Assembly (NCBI GenBank): GCA_015065215.1
Contig: SVQT01000018.1
Location: 1-38,059, forward strand
Source: Oscillospiraceae bacterium
GTDB lineage: Bacteria > Bacillota > Clostridia > Oscillospirales > CAG-272
Length of the DNA stretch: 38,059 nt
Reading direction: 5' to 3'
The position numbers were made by a program, and so were the translations under genes. Below, one piece after another: positions 1 to 6,785 of the stretch (positions are counted from its first letter, which is position 1; each line of letters begins with the position of its first letter). The notes under the pieces are model-generated. The model worked only from the letters and a program-made list of their open reading frames with translations, was not told where the DNA came from and did no database searches.

Positions 1-678
1 TCCGATCTGATACATCAGCGACACCGATACGTGATCCAAACGATCCTCACGGCGCTGACCCGGCGCCGGCATCATACCACCACCGTAATAGCGGCCCACC
101 ATCGTGGGGGCGATCCATACCTTTTTAAAGCTGTGCTCAACACCGTCCACCGTCACTTTAGCGTTAGCGGGCTTATAATGAAACAAAAGCCCTTTGATCG
201 CGATAGCGGTATAGTTGATCGGCTTGCCGGGGGTCTTTTCTCGTATTTTGTCCCCCACCTCACAGCAGTAACCGTCAATACCGAAACCTACGCCGTTGAT
301 AAAGCGATAATCCTTGCCTTTCACGGTAACGATGGGTAAATCACGGATGACCTCTTTGACAGAAAAGGGAGCGCACCCCACCTGTTTTTCCATATCCCGC
401 AAAAAATCATTTCCGGTACCGGTGGCAAAATACAGAACGTCGTTTGTCACATCCAGACCGTCTGTGTCGTTGATAAAACGATTCAGAGTGCCGTCACCGC
501 CAGAGACAATGATTTCATCCTCAGGGGCAATCGCGCCAAAAAAATCCGCATACGAGGTGATTGCGGTAATATCAGTCATCACCACTTCTTTGTCGTATAC
601 CTTGCGCACATTTTCTGCTTTCTCCTTGCCGGTATTGTTATCCGAATAAGGGTTATACAACACATATGCTATGCTCAT
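1..678 (-). CDS. Diacylglycerol/lipid kinase family protein (DgkB/YegS type), 3' end cut by window edge
   Basis: Reading the minus strand from the ATG at 678 gives 226 in-frame codons running off the window, so the C-terminus is missing. The N-terminus begins MSIAYVLYNPYSDNNTGK, the usual opening of DAGK-catalytic-domain proteins. The nucleotide-binding motif GGDGT is at residues 60-64, followed by GTGNDF at 87-92, both diagnostic of this family (known family knowledge). These cytosolic or membrane-associated enzymes phosphorylate diacylglycerol or related lipids with ATP; the exact lipid cannot be read from the sequence. The start is supported by AAGGAG about 7 nt upstream. It is separated from the rubrerythrin gene upstream by a hairpin, so it is probably a separate transcript. 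NAD kinase and sphingosine kinase share the fold, but the motif context favours the DgkB/YegS group. Confidence 0.9.
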   Translation of the reverse strand, partial: MSIAYVLYNPYSDNNTGKEKAENVRKVYDKEVVMTDITAITSYADFFGAIAPEDEIIVSGGDGTLNRFINDTDGLDVTNDVLYFATGTGNDFLRDMEKQVGCAPFSVKEVIRDLPIVTVKGKDYRFINGVGFGIDGYCCEVGDKIREKTPGKPINYTAIAIKGLLFHYKPANAKVTVDGVEHSFKKVWIAPTMVGRYYGGGMMPAPGQRREDRLDHVSVSLMYQIG

Positions 679-790
679 TGAAACGCTCTCCTTATCTGAT
701 CAATTGGATAGGATGTTGTTTTATTTTAGCAAAGCAAAATAAACCGAAACGAAACAAATCGCCATTTTTTTAGCTTTTTCGACACACAAA

Positions 791-818
791 AACACCCGAC
801 GCGTACCGGTCGGGTGTT
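791..818 (-). terminator. Intrinsic terminator after rubrerythrin
   Basis: A perfect 10-bp stem (AACACCCGAC at 791-800 pairing with 809-818) with an 8-nt loop lies 11 bp past the rubrerythrin stop. On the minus strand it is followed by TTTGTGTGTC, a modest U-rich tail. It separates rubrerythrin from the lipid kinase. Confidence 0.7.
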
Positions 819-828
819 GGTATTTTAA

Positions 829-1362
829 TCAATAGTTCTCTTTTCTAACTTCAAAGTAGCTTCTGGGATGGGCGCAAACAGGGCAAAGCTCCGGCGCCTT
901 TTTGCCCATGATCAAATGGCCGCAGTTGCGGCACTCCCACATGGTCTCTTCACTCTTTTCAAAAACCTTCTGCATCTCCACATTAGAAAGCAAAGCGCGG
1001 TAGCGCTCTTCATGCGTTTTTTCAATAGCGGCAACAGCCCGGAACTTCGCGGCAATCTCGGTAAAGCCTTCTGCATCAGCCTCGTCGGCAAAGGTGGCGT
1101 ACATGTCGGTCCATTCATAGTTCTCGCCAGCGGCGGCAGCGGCAAGATTTTGGGCAGTGTTTCCCAGCTCACCCAGCAGCTTGAACCACATCTTGGCATG
1201 TTCCTTTTCGTTATCGGCGGTTTTGGTAAAGATCTCAGAGATCTGCTCATAGCCCTCCTTCTTTGCGACACTGGCAAAGTAGGTGTACTTATTGCGGGCC
1301 TGGCTCTCGCCGGCAAAAGCGGCCATCAGATTTTGTTCGGTTTTTGTTCCTTTCAGTTCCAT
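829..1362 (-). CDS. rbr: Rubrerythrin
   Basis: This is a 177-residue classical rubrerythrin. An N-terminal ferritin-like diiron four-helix domain (about 1-135) carries paired ExxH-type ligands, including EKEH at 52-55 and EKTH at 114-117. A C-terminal rubredoxin-like domain has an Fe(Cys)4 site formed by C144/C147 and C160/C163. In anaerobes rubrerythrins reduce hydrogen peroxide in the cytosol using electrons from rubredoxin/NADH. The gene starts 24 bp after perR on the same strand and has its own AAGGAG site, so the two form an operon. The putative PerR box upstream of perR suggests derepression of both genes by peroxide. Length and domain order are normal. Confidence 0.97.
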   Translation of the reverse strand: MELKGTKTEQNLMAAFAGESQARNKYTYFASVAKKEGYEQISEIFTKTADNEKEHAKMWFKLLGELGNTAQNLAAAAAGENYEWTDMYATFADEADAEGFTEIAAKFRAVAAIEKTHEERYRALLSNVEMQKVFEKSEETMWECRNCGHLIMGKKAPELCPVCAHPRSYFEVRKENY

Positions 1363-1386
1363 TTTGGTTTCTCCTTTTTATATAAA

Positions 1387-1761
1387 TTACGCCTCTTTCT
1401 CTTTGGCGCGACAAACAGGGCAAAGGGTATGCACGATCAGATCGTAGGAAAGAATCGGCATGTCAGTCTTGGCGGCAAAAGCGGCAGAAAGGTCGCCCAA
1501 TTCCAAATCCAGCATTTTACCGCAGTCTGTGCAAATGGCATGCTCGTGCGGGGTGGGAGTCTTGTCATAGTAATCCGCCCCGTCAGCCGTGCGAATACGG
1601 CGGATCAGCCCTGCCTCACACAGCGCGTGTAAATTATTATATACCGTAGCAAGCACCATGCCGGGATAAAGCAATTTGGCACGGCGAAAAATCTCATCAG
1701 GTTGCAAATGCCCTTCTGATTCCCGCAAGACTTGCCATACGGCGGCACGTTTAACTGTCAT
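1387..1761 (-). CDS. perR: Fur-family peroxide repressor (PerR)
   Basis: A 124-residue Fur-family regulator with an N-terminal winged helix (LATVYNNLHALCEAGLI around residues 37-53) and a C-terminal metal/dimerisation domain. The structural zinc site is visible as two CxxC pairs, C77/C80 and C114/C117. The regulatory site includes H72, H74 and D85. D85 lies five residues after the second Cys (CGKMLD), the position of Asp104 in B. subtilis PerR; an Asp rather than Glu here is the known mark of peroxide-sensing PerR rather than iron-sensing Fur. It is slightly short at the N-terminus relative to B. subtilis PerR (124 versus about 145 residues). It is first in an operon with rubrerythrin and probably represses itself through the box over its own start site. 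Confidence 0.93.
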   Translation of the reverse strand: MTVKRAAVWQVLRESEGHLQPDEIFRRAKLLYPGMVLATVYNNLHALCEAGLIRRIRTADGADYYDKTPTPHEHAICTDCGKMLDLELGDLSAAFAAKTDMPILSYDLIVHTLCPVCRAKEKEA

Positions 1762-1776
1762 ACTTCACCTCCCAAT

Positions 1777-1791
1777 ATAGAATAATTCTAA
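1777..1791 (-). promoter_or_regulatory. Probable PerR operator (7-1-7 inverted repeat)
   Basis: ATAGAATAATTCTAA is a 7-1-7 inverted repeat with one mismatch, the format of Fur/PerR boxes. It overlaps the predicted transcription start of the perR-rbr promoter, so bound repressor would block initiation. Binding by this PerR is inferred. Confidence 0.65.
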
Positions 1792-1795
1792 AATT

Positions 1796-1824
1796 ATTAT
1801 AAACTTTTTTCTGCCTGTTGTCAA
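1796..1824 (-). promoter_or_regulatory. Consensus sigma-A promoter of perR-rbr
   Basis: On the minus strand TTGACA (1819-1824) is followed by a 17-bp spacer and TATAAT (1796-1801). Both hexamers match consensus perfectly. Confidence 0.85.
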
Positions 1825-1909
1825 GTGTTTTTAGAAACATTATAATTTTTAAAATAACAAGCGGCCGACTTGTTTCTATGATGCCACATGTCCCCACACG
1901 ACAAGCCAT

Positions 1910-2012
1910 AAAAAATCGCGCAAGACCAGACGCGCCGGCGCCGCCCCCAAAAGACGTAGTGATCTGCGTTGAGGGGTAAGGCGAGGCGCAATGCGGTATT
2001 GCGCGATTTTTT
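1910..2012 (-). terminator. Long structured element that terminates spoIIIAH
   Basis: A perfect 14-bp outer stem pairs AAAAAATCGCGCAA (1910-1923) with TTGCGCGATTTTTT (1999-2012). The 75-nt interior is itself foldable: CCCC around 1944-1947 against GGGG at 1973-1976, GCGCC against GGCGC, and an inner ACGTAG/CTGCGT stem (1954-1959/1964-1969, with one G-T pair). It begins 5 bp past the spoIIIAH stop and can serve as its terminator. It is much larger than an ordinary terminator and may be a dispersed repeat. Confidence 0.6.
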
Positions 2013-2016
2013 GTTG

Positions 2017-2580
2017 TTATTTGGTTACGATACGGATGTTGGCAGGCTTAATCCCCGTCTGTTCATAGACAATCTCGTTGATCTGAGAGATCTGGTTAGG
2101 CTGCAACTCGCCGCCGCTGACCACCACTGAGCAGGTCTCGCCATTGATCACCGCCACGCACTGATCAAAGCCCTTGGCAAGAATCAAGGTCTCGATATTG
2201 GCTTCCGCCTCCATCGCCTTTGCCAGGTCGGCAATTTCCATAAGCGCCTCGGTCTTTGTCGCTTCATCGGCGCTTTCACTGTCTACCACACTCTGCAACA
2301 CCTCCAGCGCCTCATCGCGGGCACGCTGGCGGCTGACCTGGGTTGCCGAAAAATAGCCGTCGGTGCTATCCACCAAGGTACTCCCCCCCTCGTTTACATC
2401 GCCGCCGGAGGGCGCTGCCGGCTCTTTTCCCTTACCGGCTAACAATACGATATTCAGCACCACCGCTGTCGCGATCAACAAAATGGCGCAGGTAATGATG
2501 ATCGGCCGCCGCCCGATCTTCAGTTTTGGCCACTTCTTCTCCCGCTTTTCTTCTTCACGCAGTTCCAGTTGATTTTCCAT
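2017..2580 (-). CDS. spoIIIAH: Stage III sporulation protein AH (SpoIIIAH)
   Basis: This 187-residue protein has a short basic N-terminal tail, one transmembrane segment (about 27-48), a low-complexity linker, and the conserved SpoIIIAH/YscJ-like ring domain with YFSATQVSRQRARDEAL, ANIETLILAKGF and a C-terminal BON/YscJ-type region. In endospore formers SpoIIIAH is made in the mother cell and binds SpoIIQ across the two forespore membranes to form the feeding-tube channel. The start is fixed by AGGAGG 7 nt upstream. Unlike the usual arrangement as the last gene of the spoIIIA operon, no spoIIIAA-AG genes precede it: the next gene upstream is the divergent marR. It appears to be a single-gene unit with a sigma-E-like promoter. 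Confidence 0.95.
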   Translation of the reverse strand: MENQLELREEEKREKKWPKLKIGRRPIIITCAILLIATAVVLNIVLLAGKGKEPAAPSGGDVNEGGSTLVDSTDGYFSATQVSRQRARDEALEVLQSVVDSESADEATKTEALMEIADLAKAMEAEANIETLILAKGFDQCVAVINGETCSVVVSGGELQPNQISQINEIVYEQTGIKPANIRIVTK

Positions 2581-2624
2581 TCGCTGTTCCTCCTTTTTCG
2601 GGGCTTGCCCCCGTTTCTTACTTC

Positions 2625-2654
2625 ACCCTATGCGTCGGGCAAAAAAAATATGAC
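2625..2654 (-). promoter_or_regulatory. Sigma-E-like promoter for spoIIIAH
   Basis: On the minus strand GTCATATT (2647-2654) is followed by a 14-bp spacer and CATAGGGT (2625-2632). This resembles the mother-cell sigma-E pattern (a TCATATT-like -35 and a CATAnnnT -10). The -10 has mismatches in its centre. Assignment is by pattern only, but it fits the known sigma-E control of spoIIIA genes. Confidence 0.5.
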
Positions 2655-2683
2655 AAAGCGCCGCGCTTATTTTCCACAATGAC

Positions 2684-2711
2684 TTGACTTCCGCTTATTC
2701 TGTGCTATAAT
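2684..2711 (+). promoter_or_regulatory. Sigma-A promoter of the marR operon
   Basis: TTGACT (2684-2689), a 16-bp spacer and TATAAT (2706-2711) lie 49 bp before the marR start codon. Confidence 0.8.
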
Positions 2712-2722
2712 AAGAACAGATA

Positions 2723-2736
2723 GTTGCATGCGCAAC
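2723..2736 (+). promoter_or_regulatory. Probable MarR operator
   Basis: GTTGC-ATGC-GCAAC is a perfect 5-4-5 inverted repeat. It starts 12 bp after the -10 box, at the predicted transcription start, where a bound MarR dimer would block the promoter. Autoregulation is inferred from position. Confidence 0.6.
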
Positions 2737-2760
2737 CATTTTGAGGAAAGGAGGTAGCCT

Positions 2761-3198
2761 ATGCCATCTCTTATACGATCGCTGAACGTCATCGGCAGAT
2801 GCGGCACCCTGTTTCGTGCCGACCGACTGGAAAACTCTGGCGTAGATCCCTTCAATTACTTTTATCTCTTTTATATCTGCCGTAACCCCGGCGTATCTCA
2901 AGAAGCCTTGGGGCGTGCTTTGTATGTAAACAAAAGCAGTGTCACCCGTCATATTGCCCGCCTGGAGGAAAGCGGATTTCTAAAGCGTGTTCCCTCCCCC
3001 AGTGACCGCCGTTCGCTTTTGGTCTACCCTACCGAAAAAGCGGTCGCCTTGCTCCCATTGCTCCGTGAAGTAGGGAGCGATTGGAAGGGCGCCTTGACCA
3101 GCGGCTTTAGTGAAGAGGAAACTGTACTTTTTGAACGCTTGCTGCAACGGGCTATGGAAAATGCCCAAAAGGCGATGGGAGAGGAGGAGAAGCTGTGA
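2761..3198 (+). CDS. MarR-family transcriptional regulator
   Basis: A 145-residue winged-helix protein of MarR type. The recognition-helix region reads VSQEALGRALYVNKSSVTRH (about residues 44-63) and the wing is FLKRVPSPSDRRSLLVYPT, with the DRR motif typical of the family. Flanking helices form the dimer interface. GGAGG lies 8 nt before the ATG. The stop codon overlaps the GTG start of the first ABC exporter gene by 4 bp, so the two are translationally coupled. By analogy with other MarR-exporter operons it probably represses the operon until an inhibitory ligand binds; the ligand is unknown. A 5-4-5 inverted repeat at the predicted +1 is the likely binding site. Confidence 0.92.
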   Translation: MPSLIRSLNVIGRCGTLFRADRLENSGVDPFNYFYLFYICRNPGVSQEALGRALYVNKSSVTRHIARLEESGFLKRVPSPSDRRSLLVYPTEKAVALLPLLREVGSDWKGALTSGFSEEETVLFERLLQRAMENAQKAMGEEEKL

Positions 3199-4919
3199 AA
3201 TTGATCTTTCGCTATTTAAAGCCCTTTTATAGGACCATGATCTTCGGGCTTTCGATCAAGGTGCTTGCCACCTTGCTCGAATTGGCGCTCCCCTATATTT
3301 TAAGCCATATTCTGGACAACGTGGTACCGTTGGGCGAGGTTCCCCCCATTCTCATTTGGGGCGGCGCTATGATCCTTTGCGCATTGGGCGCCTTTATAGG
3401 CAATGTGATCGCCAACCGCAACGCGGCAAAGGTGGCAAGAGACGCCTCACGGCAGATCCGCCACGACCTCTTTCACGCCACCATGCATCTGACCTCCCGT
3501 GAAACCGACGCTTTCACCATTCCGTCTTTGGAATCCCGCTTGACCTCGGATACCTATCATGTGCACCACTTTATCGGCATGATGCAACGCATCGGTGTCC
3601 GCGCGCCAATTCTGCTCATTGGCGGCATGGCGATTACGCTTGTGCTGGACTGGCGTTTGGCGCTGATTATGATCGCGACACTACCGCTACTCGGTATCGC
3701 TGTCTTTTTCGTGACCAAACGGGGTATGCCTCTTTATGCTGAAACGCAAAAAGCGGTGGACGGCATGGTACGTGTGGTCAGAGAGGATTGCCAAGGCATC
3801 CGTGTGATCAAAGCCCTATCCCGTGAAGATTATGAGCGCCGCCGTTATGATGTGTCCAACAAAGCATTGGTAGAAAGAGAGCAAAAGGCGGGTGTCACTA
3901 TGGCGATCTCGCAACCTTTGATGAGCCTGTTTCTCAATCTCGGTCTGGTAGGCGTCATTTTGCTGGGCGCGCTTTTGGTCAGCAAGCAAAAATCCGAACC
4001 CGGCCACATCATCGCTTTTATCCAATATTTTACTCTGATGTCTACCGCTATGACAGTCATTACCCGTATTTTCGTACAGATCACCAAGAGCTCGGCCTCG
4101 GCAAACCGCATTGGAGAAGTGCTTGAGGTCTACAACGCCCACCAAGACAAGCAGGGAGAGGGTCTGCCCGAAAACCCGGACGAGCAAAACTTTCTGGTCT
4201 TTGAGGATGTTTCCTTTTCCTATAACGGCAAGCGAAATAATCTTTCCCATGTTAGCTTTTCGATCCCCCGTGGCGGCACCTTAGGTGTTATCGGCGCCAC
4301 CGGATCGGGCAAAAGCACCTTGATCCGTCTGCTCATGGGCTTTTACGATGCCGATAGCGGTGAGATCCGCATCGGCGGACAACCCATTGAAGCATATGAC
4401 GAGAAAAAGCTACACGCTCTTTTTGGCACCGTCTGGCAAAATGATTTTATCGGGGCAGATACCGTTACCGAAAACATTTCCTTCGGTCGAGAAATTTCAG
4501 AAGAAGACATTCGCCGTGCCGCAACCCTTGCGCAAGCGGCTGACTTCATTGAAGCCTTTCCTGAGGGTTATGATCATTTGCTAACCGCCAAAGGCACCAA
4601 CGTATCGGGCGGGCAACGGCAGCGTTTGCTGATTGCAAGAGCGCTGGCAGGCAATCCCCAAATTTTAGTGCTTGACGATGCCTCCTCGGCGCTGGATTAC
4701 CGCACAGACGCCAATTTGCGCCGCGCCATCCGAGAAGAAATGAAAACCACCACTGTGGTCGTGGCGCAGCGTGTCAGCTCTGTCATGCACGCTGACCACA
4801 TTCTTGTGTTGGAGCAGGGCGCTGTTATTGGCGCCGGCACCCATCAAGAATTGCTTGAAAACTGCCCTGCTTACAAAGAGATCAGCGACTCGCAGATGGG
4901 AGGTGCTTTCCTTGAATAA
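3195..4919 (+). CDS. Half-ABC exporter, subunit with degenerate catalytic site (heterodimer partner 1)
   Basis: This 574-residue protein has an N-terminal six-helix transmembrane domain (about 1-310) fused to an ATPase domain. Walker A is GATGSGKST (367-375) and the signature is VSGGQ. The Walker B catalytic Glu is replaced by Asp (D495 in LDDASS), and the H-loop His by Gln (Q525 in VAQRVSS). These substitutions are typical of the inactive-site subunit in heterodimeric type IV exporters such as BmrCD, LmrCD and TM287/288 (family knowledge). The GTG start is chosen because it follows GGAGGAG and overlaps the marR stop as GTGA. The partner gene follows directly. The likely role is efflux of a drug, lipid or peptide across the cytoplasmic membrane; the substrate cannot be read from the sequence. 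Confidence 0.93.
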   Translation: MKLIFRYLKPFYRTMIFGLSIKVLATLLELALPYILSHILDNVVPLGEVPPILIWGGAMILCALGAFIGNVIANRNAAKVARDASRQIRHDLFHATMHLTSRETDAFTIPSLESRLTSDTYHVHHFIGMMQRIGVRAPILLIGGMAITLVLDWRLALIMIATLPLLGIAVFFVTKRGMPLYAETQKAVDGMVRVVREDCQGIRVIKALSREDYERRRYDVSNKALVEREQKAGVTMAISQPLMSLFLNLGLVGVILLGALLVSKQKSEPGHIIAFIQYFTLMSTAMTVITRIFVQITKSSASANRIGEVLEVYNAHQDKQGEGLPENPDEQNFLVFEDVSFSYNGKRNNLSHVSFSIPRGGTLGVIGATGSGKSTLIRLLMGFYDADSGEIRIGGQPIEAYDEKKLHALFGTVWQNDFIGADTVTENISFGREISEEDIRRAATLAQAADFIEAFPEGYDHLLTAKGTNVSGGQRQRLLIARALAGNPQILVLDDASSALDYRTDANLRRAIREEMKTTTVVVAQRVSSVMHADHILVLEQGAVIGAGTHQELLENCPAYKEISDSQMGGAFLE

Positions 4920-4920
4920 C

Positions 4921-6765
4921 ATGAAAATCGGCGGCGGTGGCGGCGGCATGGGCAACTCCCGCAGTCTGCAAAGCACCACCAAGGATCAAAAGCAATCAAG
5001 AGCTACCAAACGGCGTGTCCTGCTTCGCATGGGCAAGTATCTGTTCAAATACCCCAAAACCGTTATCCTCGCCTTTATTTTGATGCTCGCCTCTAATATT
5101 TTGGCTTTGGCGGGTCCCAAGCTTTCCGGTATTGCCATTGACGCCATCGCCAACAAAGGCGGGGTTGATTTTGACACCGTGTTCCTGTATGTGGGGCTTT
5201 TGGTTGTTTTTTATCTACTCTCCGCCATCATGTCCTATATCCTTGCCATCATCATGGTACGGCTGGGGCAAAAAATCATCTACACCCTGCGCCGTGAGGT
5301 CTTTGAGCATCTGACCACGCTGCCGGTCGGCTATTTCGATACCCACGCCACCGGCGATATTATCAGCCACATTTCCTATGACATAGATACGCTGAACGCC
5401 TCGCTTTCCCATGATCTGTTGCAGATCTGTGCCAGTATCGTCACCGTGGCAGGCGCTCTCGGTATGATGATCTCGATCTCCCCCATCCTCTTGCTGGTTT
5501 TTGCGATCACCGTACCCGCTTCTTTGCTCTTTACCCGTTTTAAAACCAAACACGTCCGCCCGCTTTTCAAGGCAAGATCTATGAAGCTCGGCGAATTGAA
5601 CGGCTATGCCGAAGAAATGCTTTCCGGGCAAAAAACAGTACGTGCCTATTCCCGCGAAGCGGTAATTGTGGATCGCTTTGACAATCGCAATAACGAGGCG
5701 GTAGAGGCCTATTACCGTGCCGAATATTACGGCGCCATGATCGGCCCCTCAGTGAACTTTATCAATAATCTATCGATCGCCATGGTGACCGTGCTGGGCG
5801 GCGTACTCTACATGCTTTCCCTGACTTCGCCTGCATTACCCGCTTTTTTGATATTGACCATCGGCGACGTCTCTTCTTTTGTGCAGTACTCGCGTAAATT
5901 CGCGGGGCCGATCAACGAGCTTGCCAATATCATGAGCGAATTGCAGTCGGCACTGGCCGCCGCGGAGCGCGTCTTCCGCTTGATTGATGAAGAACCGGAG
6001 TGCCCCGATAAGGAAAATGCCCTGGTACTGACCGAAGTCAAGGGAGATGTGGCGTTTGATCATGTACGCTTTGGCTATCTGCCCGAGAAAGTGATCTTGC
6101 ACGATCTGACCGTCCACGCCAAGCCGGGTGAAACCGTTGCCATTGTCGGTCCCACCGGCGCCGGTAAGACAACGGTCATCAACCTCCTGATGCGATTTTA
6201 TGACGTAAACGAAGGGGAGATCCGCATTGACGGCACCGAGCTGCGAGATGCCACGCGTTCCTCTTTGCGCGGTGCCTTTACAATGGTTTTACAAGAAACC
6301 TGGCTCTTTCACGGCACCATTTTTGAAAACATCACCTACGGCAAAGAAAACTCCACTATGGAAGAGGTGATCGCCGCTGCCAAGGCAGCCCATATTCATC
6401 ACTATATCGAATCTCTGCCCGAAGGGTATCAAACCGTACTCTCGGACGACGGTGTCAATATTTCCAAAGGCCAAAAGCAACTCATCACCATCGCGCGGGC
6501 AATGCTTTCGGACTCCTCGATGCTGATTTTAGACGAGGCCACCTCGAATGTGGACTCCCGTACCGAGCAACAAATTCAAGAGGCGATGCACACTTTGATG
6601 AAAGGCCGTACCTGCTTTGTGATCGCGCACCGACTTTCCACCATCCAAAACGCGGATACCATTCTGGTCATTCAGAACGGACGCGTGATCGAAGCCGGCA
6701 ACCACGATTTCTTGATGCGCGCAGGCGGCTTCTACGCAGGGCTTTACAACTCGCAATTTACCTAA
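4921..6765 (+). CDS. Half-ABC exporter, catalytically intact subunit (heterodimer partner 2)
   Basis: A 614-residue half transporter beginning with a glycine-rich tail (MKIGGGGGGMGNSRS), a common feature of the second subunit in Firmicutes heterodimeric exporters. The six-helix transmembrane domain spans about 35-340. The ATPase has Walker A GPTGAGKTT, a degenerate signature ISKGQ, Walker B with the intact catalytic Glu (E539 in LDEATS) and the H-loop His (H570 in IAHRLS). The ATG at 4921 is taken as start, but a TTG at 4912 has better spacing to GGGAGG and would overlap the preceding gene. With its partner it should form one degenerate and one active ATP site. It is followed 20 bp later by the radical SAM gene. 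Confidence 0.93.
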   Translation: MKIGGGGGGMGNSRSLQSTTKDQKQSRATKRRVLLRMGKYLFKYPKTVILAFILMLASNILALAGPKLSGIAIDAIANKGGVDFDTVFLYVGLLVVFYLLSAIMSYILAIIMVRLGQKIIYTLRREVFEHLTTLPVGYFDTHATGDIISHISYDIDTLNASLSHDLLQICASIVTVAGALGMMISISPILLLVFAITVPASLLFTRFKTKHVRPLFKARSMKLGELNGYAEEMLSGQKTVRAYSREAVIVDRFDNRNNEAVEAYYRAEYYGAMIGPSVNFINNLSIAMVTVLGGVLYMLSLTSPALPAFLILTIGDVSSFVQYSRKFAGPINELANIMSELQSALAAAERVFRLIDEEPECPDKENALVLTEVKGDVAFDHVRFGYLPEKVILHDLTVHAKPGETVAIVGPTGAGKTTVINLLMRFYDVNEGEIRIDGTELRDATRSSLRGAFTMVLQETWLFHGTIFENITYGKENSTMEEVIAAAKAAHIHHYIESLPEGYQTVLSDDGVNISKGQKQLITIARAMLSDSSMLILDEATSNVDSRTEQQIQEAMHTLMKGRTCFVIAHRLSTIQNADTILVIQNGRVIEAGNHDFLMRAGGFYAGLYNSQFT

Positions 6766-6785
6766 GCAAGCAGGAGTCGAAACAT

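Noticed and set aside
31-649. Two plus-strand frames at the left edge
   Set aside because: They are antisense to the lipid kinase, which carries the GGDGT motif on the minus strand.
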